Shown here in pieces: positions 26,506 to 35,392 of a DNA stretch of 49,320 nucleotides. This DNA comes from Alcanivorax sp. (lineage in GTDB: Bacteria > Pseudomonadota > Gammaproteobacteria > Pseudomonadales > Alcanivoracaceae), in the NCBI GenBank assembly GCA_013823245.1, contig PNLU01000012.1, positions 1 through 49,320 of the forward strand, read 5' to 3'. The notes under the pieces were generated by a model. The model was not told where the DNA came from. It was given only the letters and a program-made list of their open reading frames with translations, and searched no databases. The translations under genes and the position numbers were made by a program. Every line of letters starts with the position of its first letter. The first letter of the stretch is position 1.

Positions 26506-26955
26506 ATGAGCGAGATCAAGGCCCGCCTGACGGACGCCATGAAAGACGCCATGCGCGCCAAGGATAGCGCCCGTCTGGGCGTTATTCGTATGGCCCTGGC
26601 GGCGCTCAAGCAGGTGGAAGTCGACGAGCGCGCCGAGCTGGATGATGCCCGCGTGCTCGCCATCCTCGACAAGCAGGTCAAGCAGCGCCAGGACGCCGCC
26701 CGGCAATATACCGACGCGGGACGTCAGGATCTGGCAGATACCGAGCTGGCCGAAATCGAGGTGCTGCGCGACTTCCTGCCCCAACCCCTGAGCGACGACG
26801 AGATCGATGCCCTGATCAGCCAGGCCATCGCCGAAACCGGCGCAGCGGGCATGCAGGATATGGGCAAGGTCATGGGCCTGCTCAAGCCGCAGATGCAGGG
26901 CCGCGCCGACATGGGCGCCGTGAGCGGTCGCATCAAGGCACGCCTGACCGCCTGA
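26506..26955 (+). CDS. yqeY: GatB/YqeY-domain protein
   Basis: 149 residues. The YqeY fold is all-helical and resembles the tRNA-binding tail of GatB; role in the cell unsettled. Recognisable stretches are KARLTDAMKDAMRAKD at the start, RLGVIRMALAALKQVEVD, LRDFLPQPLSDDEI, and DMGKVMGLLKPQMQGRADMG at the end. Located between rpsU and dnaG, its usual place. Confidence 0.93.
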   Translation: MSEIKARLTDAMKDAMRAKDSARLGVIRMALAALKQVEVDERAELDDARVLAILDKQVKQRQDAARQYTDAGRQDLADTELAEIEVLRDFLPQPLSDDEIDALISQAIAETGAAGMQDMGKVMGLLKPQMQGRADMGAVSGRIKARLTA

Positions 26956-27056
26956 TCCGTCGGCGACCCCGAACACCGTTTCCCCCGGCCGCCCCGGCCA
27001 CGCTACACTCTCTTCCCTGACCATGTCTTTAGCCCAACGAAGTGCAGCCACGCGCC

Positions 27057-29009
27057 ATGTCCCGTATCCCGGATTCCTTCATTCAGGATCTGCTCGCCCG
27101 CACCGACCTGGTGGAGGTGATCGATGCGCGTGTGCCGCTGAAAAAGACCGGCCGCAACTACAGCGCCTGCTGCCCGTTCCATAACGAAAAAACCCCATCG
27201 TTCACCGTGGCGCCGGACAAGCAGTTCTATTACTGCTTCGGCTGTGGCGCCAAAGGCAACGCCGTCGGCTTTCTGATGGAATACGAGCACCTGAGCTTTC
27301 CCGAGGCGGTGAAGCAGCTGGCCGACCGTGCTGGCGTGGAGGTGCCCCGGGAACGCCCGGAAAGCGCCGACGACCGCGCCCGCAAGGACCATGTGCAGAC
27401 CCTTTACGACCTGCTGGCACGCGCAGACCGGTTCTATCGCCAGCAACTCAAGAACGCCCCCGAGCGCCAGAGCGCCGTAAAGTACCTGAAGGGCCGGGGC
27501 CTCAGTGGCGAAATCGCCGCCCGCTTCGGTATCGGCTTTGCCCCGCCCGGCTTCGACAACCTGATCAGCGGCCTGTCCCTGGACGAACGCGGCCTGGCCC
27601 TGGCCCTGGAGGCCGGCTTGCTGGTGCGCCGCGAAGACACCGGCCGCACCTACGACAAGTTCCGCGACCGCATCATGTTCCCGATCCGCGACAGCCGGGG
27701 CCGCACCCTCGGCTTCGGCGGTCGCGTGCTCGGCGACAGCAAGCCCAAATACCTGAACTCCCCGGAAACCCCGGTATTCCACAAGGGCCGCGAACTGTAC
27801 GGCCTGTGGGAGTGGCGCCAGAGCCGCGACAAGTCACCCCAGTTATTTGTGGTGGAAGGCTACATGGACGTGATCGCCCTGGCCCAGCATGGCGTGGCCA
27901 ACGCCGTGGCCACGCTGGGCACAGCCACCACCGAAGACCATGCCCAGAAACTGTTCCGTCAGGTGGACGAAGTCGTGTTCTGCTTCGACGGCGATGACGC
28001 CGGCCGCCGCGCCGCCTGGCGCGCACTGGAATCCGCCCTGGCCACGCTGGAAGACGGCAAACAGGCACGCTTCCTGTTCCTGCCCGACGGCGAAGACCCG
28101 GACACCCTGGTGCGCCAGCAAGGCCGCGAAACCCTGCTGGCGATGGCGGCCGAAGCCCCCTCACTGTCCGAATTCCTGTTCCGCCACCTGGAAGAAGGGC
28201 TGGATGTGCGCACCGTGGACGGTCGCGCCCGACTGGCCCGGCTGGCCCTGCCGTTCATCGGCAAGGTGAAGGGCGACTTCTATCGCAGCCTGCTGCGCCG
28301 GGAACTGGCCGAGCGCACCCGACTGACCGAGGACGAACTGGAGCGCCTGACACCCGCTCCCGCAGCTCAACGGCCCGCCCCCGCGCCCCACCCCGCCCCG
28401 GCGCAGCGCGCAGCCAGGGCGCCAGCGACACCACCGCCGCAGCATTATGGTGGGTACGGCGAGGAAGCGGGCTACCCCGAAGACGGCTATGCACCACCGC
28501 CCGACATACCGCCCCCGGGCTGGGATGAGCCCGCCTCACCTGCCCCGGCCGCCCGCCCTGCTCCGGCGCGCCGCCCGCGGGGCAGCACCCTGAGCCTGGG
28601 CGAGCGGATGACCGTGATGCTGCTCAACGCCCCGGCCCTGATTCGCGAGCACCCGCTGCCTGACGGCGTGGAAGAACTGGAATTGCCCGGTATGGACCTG
28701 CTGATCGAGGTCGGCACCCTGGTCCGTGACCACCCCGAGCAACCCGCAGCGGCCTTGCTGGGCAGCCTGATGGCACTGGAACAGGGCGAATTGCTGACCC
28801 GGCTGCTGCGCGAGACCCTGCGCACCCCCATGGACGAGGCCACCGCCGGGCGCTACTGGCGTGACGCCGTGAAACAGCTGGAGGTCCACCGCCTGGAGCA
28901 GGCGATCCAGCAGGAAACCCGGCAGCAGAAACCCGACGCCCACCGGCTGATGAGCCTGCACCGGGCCCTGAGTGATGCCCGGCTGAGCCTGTCGGCCCCG
29001 CTGCAGTAG
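27057..29009 (+). CDS. dnaG: DNA primase
   Basis: 650 residues. It makes RNA primers for replication. The CHC2 zinc ribbon is at residues 39-63 (C39, H42, C60, C63 in CPFH...CFGC). The TOPRIM core, about 260-345, holds VVEGYMDVIALAQHG and the metal-binding DGDDAGRRAAW. A Pro/Ala/Gly-rich linker of about 75 residues (from about 435) leads to the C-terminal DnaB-binding domain. The linker is long and of low complexity, ordinary for GC-rich relatives. Start at the ATG 27057 matches family starts (MSRIPDSFIQDLL); a GTG at 27042 is in frame. No strong ribosome site. Confidence 0.96.
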   Translation: MSRIPDSFIQDLLARTDLVEVIDARVPLKKTGRNYSACCPFHNEKTPSFTVAPDKQFYYCFGCGAKGNAVGFLMEYEHLSFPEAVKQLADRAGVEVPRERPESADDRARKDHVQTLYDLLARADRFYRQQLKNAPERQSAVKYLKGRGLSGEIAARFGIGFAPPGFDNLISGLSLDERGLALALEAGLLVRREDTGRTYDKFRDRIMFPIRDSRGRTLGFGGRVLGDSKPKYLNSPETPVFHKGRELYGLWEWRQSRDKSPQLFVVEGYMDVIALAQHGVANAVATLGTATTEDHAQKLFRQVDEVVFCFDGDDAGRRAAWRALESALATLEDGKQARFLFLPDGEDPDTLVRQQGRETLLAMAAEAPSLSEFLFRHLEEGLDVRTVDGRARLARLALPFIGKVKGDFYRSLLRRELAERTRLTEDELERLTPAPAAQRPAPAPHPAPAQRAARAPATPPPQHYGGYGEEAGYPEDGYAPPPDIPPPGWDEPASPAPAARPAPARRPRGSTLSLGERMTVMLLNAPALIREHPLPDGVEELELPGMDLLIEVGTLVRDHPEQPAAALLGSLMALEQGELLTRLLRETLRTPMDEATAGRYWRDAVKQLEVHRLEQAIQQETRQQKPDAHRLMSLHRALSDARLSLSAPLQ

Positions 29010-29088
29010 CCCTGCCGCTTTCACGCGCAACACCTTGAAATACCAAAAGATGGACACATATTGATCAGGCGCCCCGCTGTCGGCCATG

Positions 29089-29117
29089 TAGGCACGGCAA
29101 GGGGCTTCCAGTATAAT
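29089..29117 (+). promoter_or_regulatory. Promoter of rpoD
   Basis: TAGGCA (29089-29094), 17-base spacer, perfect TATAAT (29112-29117), 34 bases before the rpoD ATG. It would let rpoD be transcribed apart from the dnaG readthrough. Confidence 0.55.
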
Positions 29118-29150
29118 CCGCCGTTTGCAACTCCAACCACGGGCCGCACC

Positions 29151-31037
29151 ATGACGTCGCAGAAAGAGCAGCAGCAGTCCCAGCTGAAACAGCTGATCGC
29201 TCTGGGCAAAGAGCAGGGTTACCTGACCTACGCCGAAGTGAATGACCATCTGCCGGAATCGATCACTGACACCGACCAGGTGGAAGACATCGTCCAGATG
29301 ATCAACGACATGGGTATCCATGTGGTTGAGAAGGCGTCTGACGCCGAACAGCTGATGATGGACGACAACGCGGAAAGCACCGACGAAGTCGCTGCTGAAG
29401 AAGCCGCTGCCGTGCTGGCGTCTGTGGAATCCGAACCCGGCCGCACCACCGATCCCGTGCGCATGTATATGCGCGAAATGGGCACCGTGGAGCTGCTGAC
29501 CCGCGAAGGCGAAATCGAAATCGCCAAGCGCATCGAAGAAGGCATCCGCGAAGTACTGCACGCCATGGCCCACTGGCCCGGCACCGTGGAAACCGTAATT
29601 GCCGAATTCGACAAGGTGCAGGCGGAAGAGCGCCGCATCTCCGACATCATCGCCGGTTATCTCGACCCCAATGACGATGGCGCCGCCGCCCCGGCCGCTC
29701 CGGCCGAGCCGCAATTCGCCTCGCGCAAGGACGACAAGGCCGAGAAAGGCGAGAAAGCCGACGACGACAGCGACGACGATGACAACAGCGACGACGACAG
29801 TGAAGACGATGGCAGCATCGATCCGGTACTGGCCGCCGAGCGCTTCAACGAGCTGCGCGCCCAGCTCGACAAGACCGTTCGCTCCCTGAAGCGCAACGGC
29901 CGCGACCACGCCAGCAGCGCCAAGAACCTGGAAGCGCTGGCCGAACAGTTCACCATGTTCAAGCTGGTGCCGCGCATTTATGACGAACTGCTGCGCCAGG
30001 TGCGCGACACCCTGGACCAGATCCGCCGCCACGAGCGCGAGATCATGGCCCTGGCCATCCGCCGCGGCGGTATGGAGCGCAAGGAGTTCATCAAGAACTT
30101 CCCCGGCAACGAAACCGCCGTGGACTGGTGCGACAAGATGCTGCGCAGCAAGAAAGTGAAGCTGGACGCAGACCGCTTCGGCGCGGTGAAAGATGACATC
30201 ATCCGCACCCAGAAGCGCATCCAGCAACTCGAAGAAACCTGCGGCATCCCCGTTGCCGACATCAAGGAAATCAATCGCCGCGTTTCCATCGGCGAAGCCA
30301 AGGCCCGCCGCGCCAAGAAAGAAATGGTCGAGGCCAACCTGCGTCTGGTGATTTCCATTGCCAAGAAATACACCAACCGCGGCCTGCAGTTCCTCGACCT
30401 GATTCAGGAAGGCAACATCGGCCTGATGAAAGCCGTGGACAAGTTCGAATACCGCCGTGGTTACAAGTTCTCCACCTACGCCACCTGGTGGATTCGCCAG
30501 GCCATTACCCGCTCCATCGCTGACCAGGCGCGCACCATCCGTATCCCGGTGCACATGATCGAAACGATCAACAAGATCAACCGGGTACAACGCCAGATGT
30601 TGCAGGAAATGGGCCGCGAACCGACACCGGAAGAACTGGGCGTACGCCTGGAAATGCCGGAAGACAAGGTGCGCAAGGTGCTGAAGATCGCCAAGGAACC
30701 GATCTCCATGGAGACGCCCATCGGCGACGACGAAGATTCGAGCCTGGGCGATTTTATCGAAGACGCCAACATCGAATCGCCGGTGGATTCCGCCACCATG
30801 CTGGGCCTGGAAGAAGCCACTCGCGAAGTCCTGGCCAACCTGACCGCCCGCGAAGCCAAAGTGCTGCGCATGCGCTTCGGTATCGACATGAACACGGATC
30901 ACACGCTGGAAGAAGTCGGCAAGCAGTTCGACGTGACCCGCGAACGGATTCGTCAGATCGAAGCCAAGGCCCTGCGCAAACTGCGCCACCCGTCGCGCAG
31001 CGAACACCTGCGCAGCTTCCTGGACGGGGATGGCTGA
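29151..31037 (+). CDS. rpoD: RNA polymerase sigma factor RpoD (sigma-70)
   Basis: 628 residues. Region 1.1 is at the N-terminus ([20 protein letters not shown]), region 1.2 begins [16 protein letters not shown], region 2 has [20 protein letters not shown] and the [11 protein letters not shown] melting/-10 segment, region 3 follows, and region 4.2 contains the -35 recognition helix [19 protein letters not shown]. In the non-conserved insert between 1.2 and 2 there is an Asp/Ser-rich run at about residues 193-223 ([18 protein letters not shown]). ATG 29151 matches family starts; the upstream frame contains the promoter. Confidence 0.97.
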   Translation: MTSQKEQQQSQLKQLIALGKEQGYLTYAEVNDHLPESITDTDQVEDIVQMINDMGIHVVEKASDAEQLMMDDNAESTDEVAAEEAAAVLASVESEPGRTTDPVRMYMREMGTVELLTREGEIEIAKRIEEGIREVLHAMAHWPGTVETVIAEFDKVQAEERRISDIIAGYLDPNDDGAAAPAAPAEPQFASRKDDKAEKGEKADDDSDDDDNSDDDSEDDGSIDPVLAAERFNELRAQLDKTVRSLKRNGRDHASSAKNLEALAEQFTMFKLVPRIYDELLRQVRDTLDQIRRHEREIMALAIRRGGMERKEFIKNFPGNETAVDWCDKMLRSKKVKLDADRFGAVKDDIIRTQKRIQQLEETCGIPVADIKEINRRVSIGEAKARRAKKEMVEANLRLVISIAKKYTNRGLQFLDLIQEGNIGLMKAVDKFEYRRGYKFSTYATWWIRQAITRSIADQARTIRIPVHMIETINKINRVQRQMLQEMGREPTPEELGVRLEMPEDKVRKVLKIAKEPISMETPIGDDEDSSLGDFIEDANIESPVDSATMLGLEEATREVLANLTAREAKVLRMRFGIDMNTDHTLEEVGKQFDVTRERIRQIEAKALRKLRHPSRSEHLRSFLDGDG

Positions 31038-31055
31038 TTCGCCCTTGAAAGACAC

Positions 31056-31086
31056 CGCCAGCCGCTGCATTATTCAGCGGCTGGCG
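31056..31086 (+). terminator. Perfect 12-bp hairpin after rpoD
   Basis: CGCCAGCCGCTG (31056-31067), 7-base loop, CAGCGGCTGGCG (31075-31086), perfect pairing, 18 bases after the rpoD stop. No T-tract follows, only scattered T (CGTTCAGCCTTTCC), so intrinsic termination may be incomplete. Confidence 0.6.
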
Positions 31087-31118
31087 CGTTCAGCCTTTCC
31101 ACAGCTTTCATGCTTTCC

Positions 31119-31195
<77 letters not shown>

Positions 31196-31292
31196 ATTAC
31201 TTCGGCCGCGCCATGTTCAGGCTGCCGCGAACTAATAGCTTACCCACTCCTGTGCGCTGCACTATCAGGCCGCTAATCTCTCGCGCCACGAC

Positions 31293-32042
31293 CTAAGCCA
31301 GCAACATCTCCGCCATCCCATCCAGCCTCGCCTTCTTCGCCTGCCACCCCGGACAAGTGGCATCCAGCAGAGCATAGAAACGCTTGCTATGACTGTGCTC
31401 AGCCAGATGGCAAAGCTCATGCAGGATCACATAGTCGATGCAATCCCCCGGCGCCTTGATCAAGGCCGTATTCAGGGTCAGCAGCCCATTGGCGGAGCAA
31501 TTGCCCCATTGGGTTTTCATGGCCAGGACACGCAGGCGGGGTTGTTCAGTGACCCACAGCGCCTGCGGCAGGGCTTTCTCCAGCCTGGCATGGAAGACTT
31601 CGCGGGCTCGCAGCCGGTACCAGGCATCCAGGGCAGCTTTCACTGCCTCTGGCTTGCGCTGGCGAACGGTGACTTCCAGTCGCCCTCTGAACATCCGCAC
31701 GGCCGCGGGCATGTCCAGATCAACCATGACTTTGAGTAGGTAGCGCTTGCCCAGATAGAAATGGCTTTCGCCACTGATATAGCGGCGCGGCTTAACGTGC
31801 TCCTGGAGCTTGAGGAACTCGCGGCGCCGGGTGTAGATCCAGCGGGCTCGTTTTACCAGGGCCCGGATCACCTCCTCGTCGCTGGCGCCCTCCGGTGCCA
31901 GCACCTGAACCCGGCCGCCCGGAAGCACCTTGATCAGGACTCGTGCGGTGGCACCCGCCCTTGGCAACCGCTCGAACGGGATACGCTCACCCGAGTAGTT
32001 GAAGCTGCCGGTGCGGGTACCCGCGATGGTAAGCGCGCTCAT
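31293..32042 (-). CDS. YgjP-like M48-type metalloprotease (DUF45)
   Basis: 249 residues. A YgjP/DUF45 zinc-protease-like domain: the metal motif is HELCHLAEHSHSKRF (HExxH plus a downstream H), preceded by KTQWGNCSANGLLTLN with the family's W-G-x-C-s. These genes are often found beside type I restriction systems, and here the ATG overlaps the hsdR stop by 4 bases (ATGA), so it is translationally coupled. Substrate unknown; a link with HsdR turnover has been suggested only by such context. Confidence 0.88.
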   Translation of the reverse strand: MSALTIAGTRTGSFNYSGERIPFERLPRAGATARVLIKVLPGGRVQVLAPEGASDEEVIRALVKRARWIYTRRREFLKLQEHVKPRRYISGESHFYLGKRYLLKVMVDLDMPAAVRMFRGRLEVTVRQRKPEAVKAALDAWYRLRAREVFHARLEKALPQALWVTEQPRLRVLAMKTQWGNCSANGLLTLNTALIKAPGDCIDYVILHELCHLAEHSHSKRFYALLDATCPGWQAKKARLDGMAEMLLA

Positions 32043-35000
32043 ACCACCCCGGCGCTCAGGCCAACCCGGGTCACCTGCACCACCCACTCAACAATCTTGC
32101 GGGCTTGATCCATGCCGGCACCGACCGCTTTGCACTCCTTGAACATGACAGGCATCAGACCCTTGCGGATGCTCGCTTCGATGTTCTGCGGATTGATGGA
32201 GTTCTCCTTCACCGACTGCTCGACCAGCTCATCCATCATGAAGGACAGCCGCACCCACTTGTCCTGCACCTGTTGATCCTGAATCTGGAAGGCCTCCGGC
32301 AGCACTTTCTTCATAATGCCGAAGTACGCCTGGGCGTGACGGTTGCCGGCGAAGGCATCGGGGATCTCGTCAAGCTTGCGGGCTTCGACCTTGCCCTCGA
32401 ACTCGCGGAACAGCATATATTGCTTGAGCGGGTGGTCGAACAGCTTCTCGGCTTCTTCAATGGCCAGACGCAGCAGTTTGGAGAACGCCTCCTGCGCATA
32501 AGGGTCGTCACGAAGTTCTTGCTCGATCATTCGGGTGACGCGGGTCTTGATGATGTCGGTTTCGTTGCGGACTTTATCCTCACTCCATTCCTCGGGCTTG
32601 TCCTGCTGGCCCATCTTGCCCACCTCGAAGACACCGCTCGGCTCCTTCACCTCAACGCCAACCACATGCTTGTCGAGCAGCTTGTTCACCTGTTCGGCAT
32701 ATTCGTCGTAATCGACCCGTTCGCTGGCATCTTGCTGCACCAGTTGGCGCAGGCTGGAAAACTGTTTGACAGTCTCCTTATAGTGACGGCGATCTTCATC
32801 GCTAAAGCTCTTGTCTTCAAAGAAGGTGGCGGACTGCAGGGCCACCTTCAGGCAGCTGGCGAAGGCCGTCAGGGCCTCGTAGAAGTCTTCACGGACTTTC
32901 AGGTGACTATCCACCAGCTCCCCACTTTCTCCCGGCGCTGAAGGCTCCTGCTCGACCATGCGCGGCACTAGCACCTGGCGCAGCTGTTCGATATCGTTCT
33001 TGTTCTTCACGTTGGCGAAGATGGCCCACAGCTGCTTGTACAGTTGCGGCAGGCGCTTGTACTCGGTGCTCATCTGATTGTAGAGCCCGGCAATATCGTT
33101 AATGTCGTAGCCGCCCTGGGTGCGCGAGGCCAGATCCTGATATTTCTGGATGGTGGTATCCAGCTCGGCCAGAATGCCGCGATAGTCGATCAGCAAACCG
33201 AACCTCTTCTTCGGGTGAAGACGGTTCACTCGGGCAATAGCCTGGATCAGGCTGTGCTCCTTGAGGGGCTTGTCGATATACAGAACCGTATTCTTCGGCT
33301 CGTCGAAGCCGGTGAGCAGCTTGTCTACCACAATCAGCATCTTCAGTGAGTCATCCTTGTCGAAGCGCTCAATCAGATGTTTGGTGTAATCCCGCTCGTC
33401 GTGACTGCCGACATTGTCCTTCCACCACTTGGTGACTTCGGGTATTGCGGACTCATCAACAGCCGTATTGCCCTCGCGGGTGTCCGGTGGACTCATCACC
33501 ACGGCAGATTCGAACAGCCCCGCCTCATCCAGATACTTCTTGTACTTGATGGCAGAGGCCTTGCTGTCAGAGGCCAGCTGACCCTTCAGCCCATCATCAA
33601 TGTTTTTGGCGAAGTGATTAGCGATATCCAGCGCGATCAGGCGGATGCGGTCATCGGCACCGTACACCTGCCCCTTGCGGGCGAATTTTCGCTTGAGGTC
33701 GGTTCTCTGCTCATCCGACAACCCCTCGGTAATGCGGTCGAACCAACTGTCGATGGCGCGCTCGTTCACATCCAGGTCGGGAATGCGTTCTTCATAGAGC
33801 AGCGGGGTGACGGCGCGGTCTTCGACGGCGCGTTGCATGGTGTAGGCATGAACGATGGGGCCAAACTTGTTGGTGGTCTTGTCGTCCTTGAGCAACGGCG
33901 TACCCGTAAAGGCAACAAAGGCGGCATTGGGCAGCGCCTGCTTCATGCGAATATGGTTCTCGCCGCCCTGGCTGCGGTGACCCTCGTCGATCAGGACGAT
34001 GATGTCCGAACTGCTGTTCACGCACTCGGGCAGCTTGGTGGCGGTGTTGAACTTCTGGATCAAGGAAAACACGATCCGCTCCGTGCCCTTGCCAATCTGC
34101 TCCGCCAGGCGTGTGCCGGAGGTGGCCATCGCCGCCTGCTTGTCTTTCTTGCCGGCCAGCTCACCACCGGAGGTAAAGGTATTGCTGAGCTGGGTCTCCA
34201 GATCCACCCGATCGGTCACCACCACGATTCGGCATTGCTTCAGGCTCTCGTGCAGAATCAAAGCCTTGCTGAGAAACACCATGGTGAAGGACTTGCCGGA
34301 GCCGGTGGTATGCCAGATCACGCCCCCCTCGCGGCCGCCATCGGGGCGCCGGGTGTTGATGCGATCAATCAACCGCTTGATGCCAAACACCTGCTGATAG
34401 CGGGCGACAATCTTGCCGGCCTTTTTATCAAACAAGGTAAAGAAGCGCGTCATTTCCAGCAGGCGGGCCGGGGTAAGCAGGCTGATCAGCAGCTTGTCCT
34501 GACCAGTTACAGCAAGATCACCCGCGGCCACCAGATTGTCGTACCAGACGCGATCCGACGGTGGGCGATGGCCAAACAGGTTAGCCAACTGTGCCTCACT
34601 CAGCTTACGATTCTTGATCGCATGCATCTCGGAATCAGTGATGTCCTCCTCGCGCCAGACCGCCCAGAACTTGGCCGGTGTGCCACAGGTGCCATAACGC
34701 CCCTCATTGCCGTTTACGGACAGCAGCAGCTGGCTATAGGCAAACAAATATGGGACCTCGTCGTGGCGCTGGTTGCGCAGGCTTTGTGAAATGCCTTCAT
34801 CGATGGTCGGACCCTTTTTGGCATTGCTATCCGGGCGTTTAGCCTCTATCACTACCAGCGGAATACCATTCACGAAGCAGACGATATCCGGGCGACGAGA
34901 CTCCACGCCGCCCGAGCGGGTAACGGTAAACTCCTCAGTGAAGACAAAGCTGTTATTGGCCGGGTTGAGCCAATCGATCAGGGCGACGGTCGGATTAGCC

Positions 35001-35347
35001 TTCTTGCCATCGACGAATTCGGTAACGGAGATACCATAAAGCAGATGGTTGTACAGCTTCTCGTTGGCGGAGAGTAAGCCCTCATTCAGGGCTGGGCTGC
35101 AGACCTCGGCAACCAGGTTGTCGATGGCCTTATCGGATAGCGGGTAGTCTTTGCCAGCAAAGGTGAAGGTGCGCTTCTTCAGCTCATTACGCAGCACCTG
35201 GCGCAGAACGACCTCATCGGCCTTGCCGTTGCGGGCAGACAGCGCTTTCTCAGGCGATAGGAATGACCAGCCCAGATGGGTGAGCAGGGTCAGCGCGGGG
35301 AGCTTAGCGCTATACTCCTCCTGAAACTTGGGTATGTGCTGTGTCAT
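32039..35347 (-). CDS. hsdR: Type I restriction endonuclease subunit R
   Basis: 1102 residues, normal for HsdR. The N-terminal PD-(D/E)xK nuclease is RRPDIV (151-156) and IEAK (167-170). The SF2 motor has Walker A TTGSGKS (347-353), DEGH (454-457) and later helicase motifs (DKLLTGFDEP, QAIARVNR). It cleaves unmodified DNA after ATP-driven translocation, with HsdM and HsdS. Here it is separated from hsdM/hsdS by the SIR2 and HerA genes; 45 bases lie between HerA and its ATG. Confidence 0.97.
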   Translation of the reverse strand: MTQHIPKFQEEYSAKLPALTLLTHLGWSFLSPEKALSARNGKADEVVLRQVLRNELKKRTFTFAGKDYPLSDKAIDNLVAEVCSPALNEGLLSANEKLYNHLLYGISVTEFVDGKKANPTVALIDWLNPANNSFVFTEEFTVTRSGGVESRRPDIVCFVNGIPLVVIEAKRPDSNAKKGPTIDEGISQSLRNQRHDEVPYLFAYSQLLLSVNGNEGRYGTCGTPAKFWAVWREEDITDSEMHAIKNRKLSEAQLANLFGHRPPSDRVWYDNLVAAGDLAVTGQDKLLISLLTPARLLEMTRFFTLFDKKAGKIVARYQQVFGIKRLIDRINTRRPDGGREGGVIWHTTGSGKSFTMVFLSKALILHESLKQCRIVVVTDRVDLETQLSNTFTSGGELAGKKDKQAAMATSGTRLAEQIGKGTERIVFSLIQKFNTATKLPECVNSSSDIIVLIDEGHRSQGGENHIRMKQALPNAAFVAFTGTPLLKDDKTTNKFGPIVHAYTMQRAVEDRAVTPLLYEERIPDLDVNERAIDSWFDRITEGLSDEQRTDLKRKFARKGQVYGADDRIRLIALDIANHFAKNIDDGLKGQLASDSKASAIKYKKYLDEAGLFESAVVMSPPDTREGNTAVDESAIPEVTKWWKDNVGSHDERDYTKHLIERFDKDDSLKMLIVVDKLLTGFDEPKNTVLYIDKPLKEHSLIQAIARVNRLHPKKRFGLLIDYRGILAELDTTIQKYQDLASRTQGGYDINDIAGLYNQMSTEYKRLPQLYKQLWAIFANVKNKNDIEQLRQVLVPRMVEQEPSAPGESGELVDSHLKVREDFYEALTAFASCLKVALQSATFFEDKSFSDEDRRHYKETVKQFSSLRQLVQQDASERVDYDEYAEQVNKLLDKHVVGVEVKEPSGVFEVGKMGQQDKPEEWSEDKVRNETDIIKTRVTRMIEQELRDDPYAQEAFSKLLRLAIEEAEKLFDHPLKQYMLFREFEGKVEARKLDEIPDAFAGNRHAQAYFGIMKKVLPEAFQIQDQQVQDKWVRLSFMMDELVEQSVKENSINPQNIEASIRKGLMPVMFKECKAVGAGMDQARKIVEWVVQVTRVGLSAGVV

Positions 35348-35392
35348 TCGTTATCTCTCTTTAACCCCTGATACCCGAGGCGCAGCCTTGGG

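Noticed and set aside
28536-31070. Open frame of 844 codons on the minus strand
   Set aside because: Antisense to dnaG and rpoD; its translation mirrors their codon bias and shows low-complexity artefacts only.
33377-34789. Open frame of 470 codons on the plus strand
   Set aside because: Antisense to hsdR, whose nuclease and helicase motifs are intact over the same bases.
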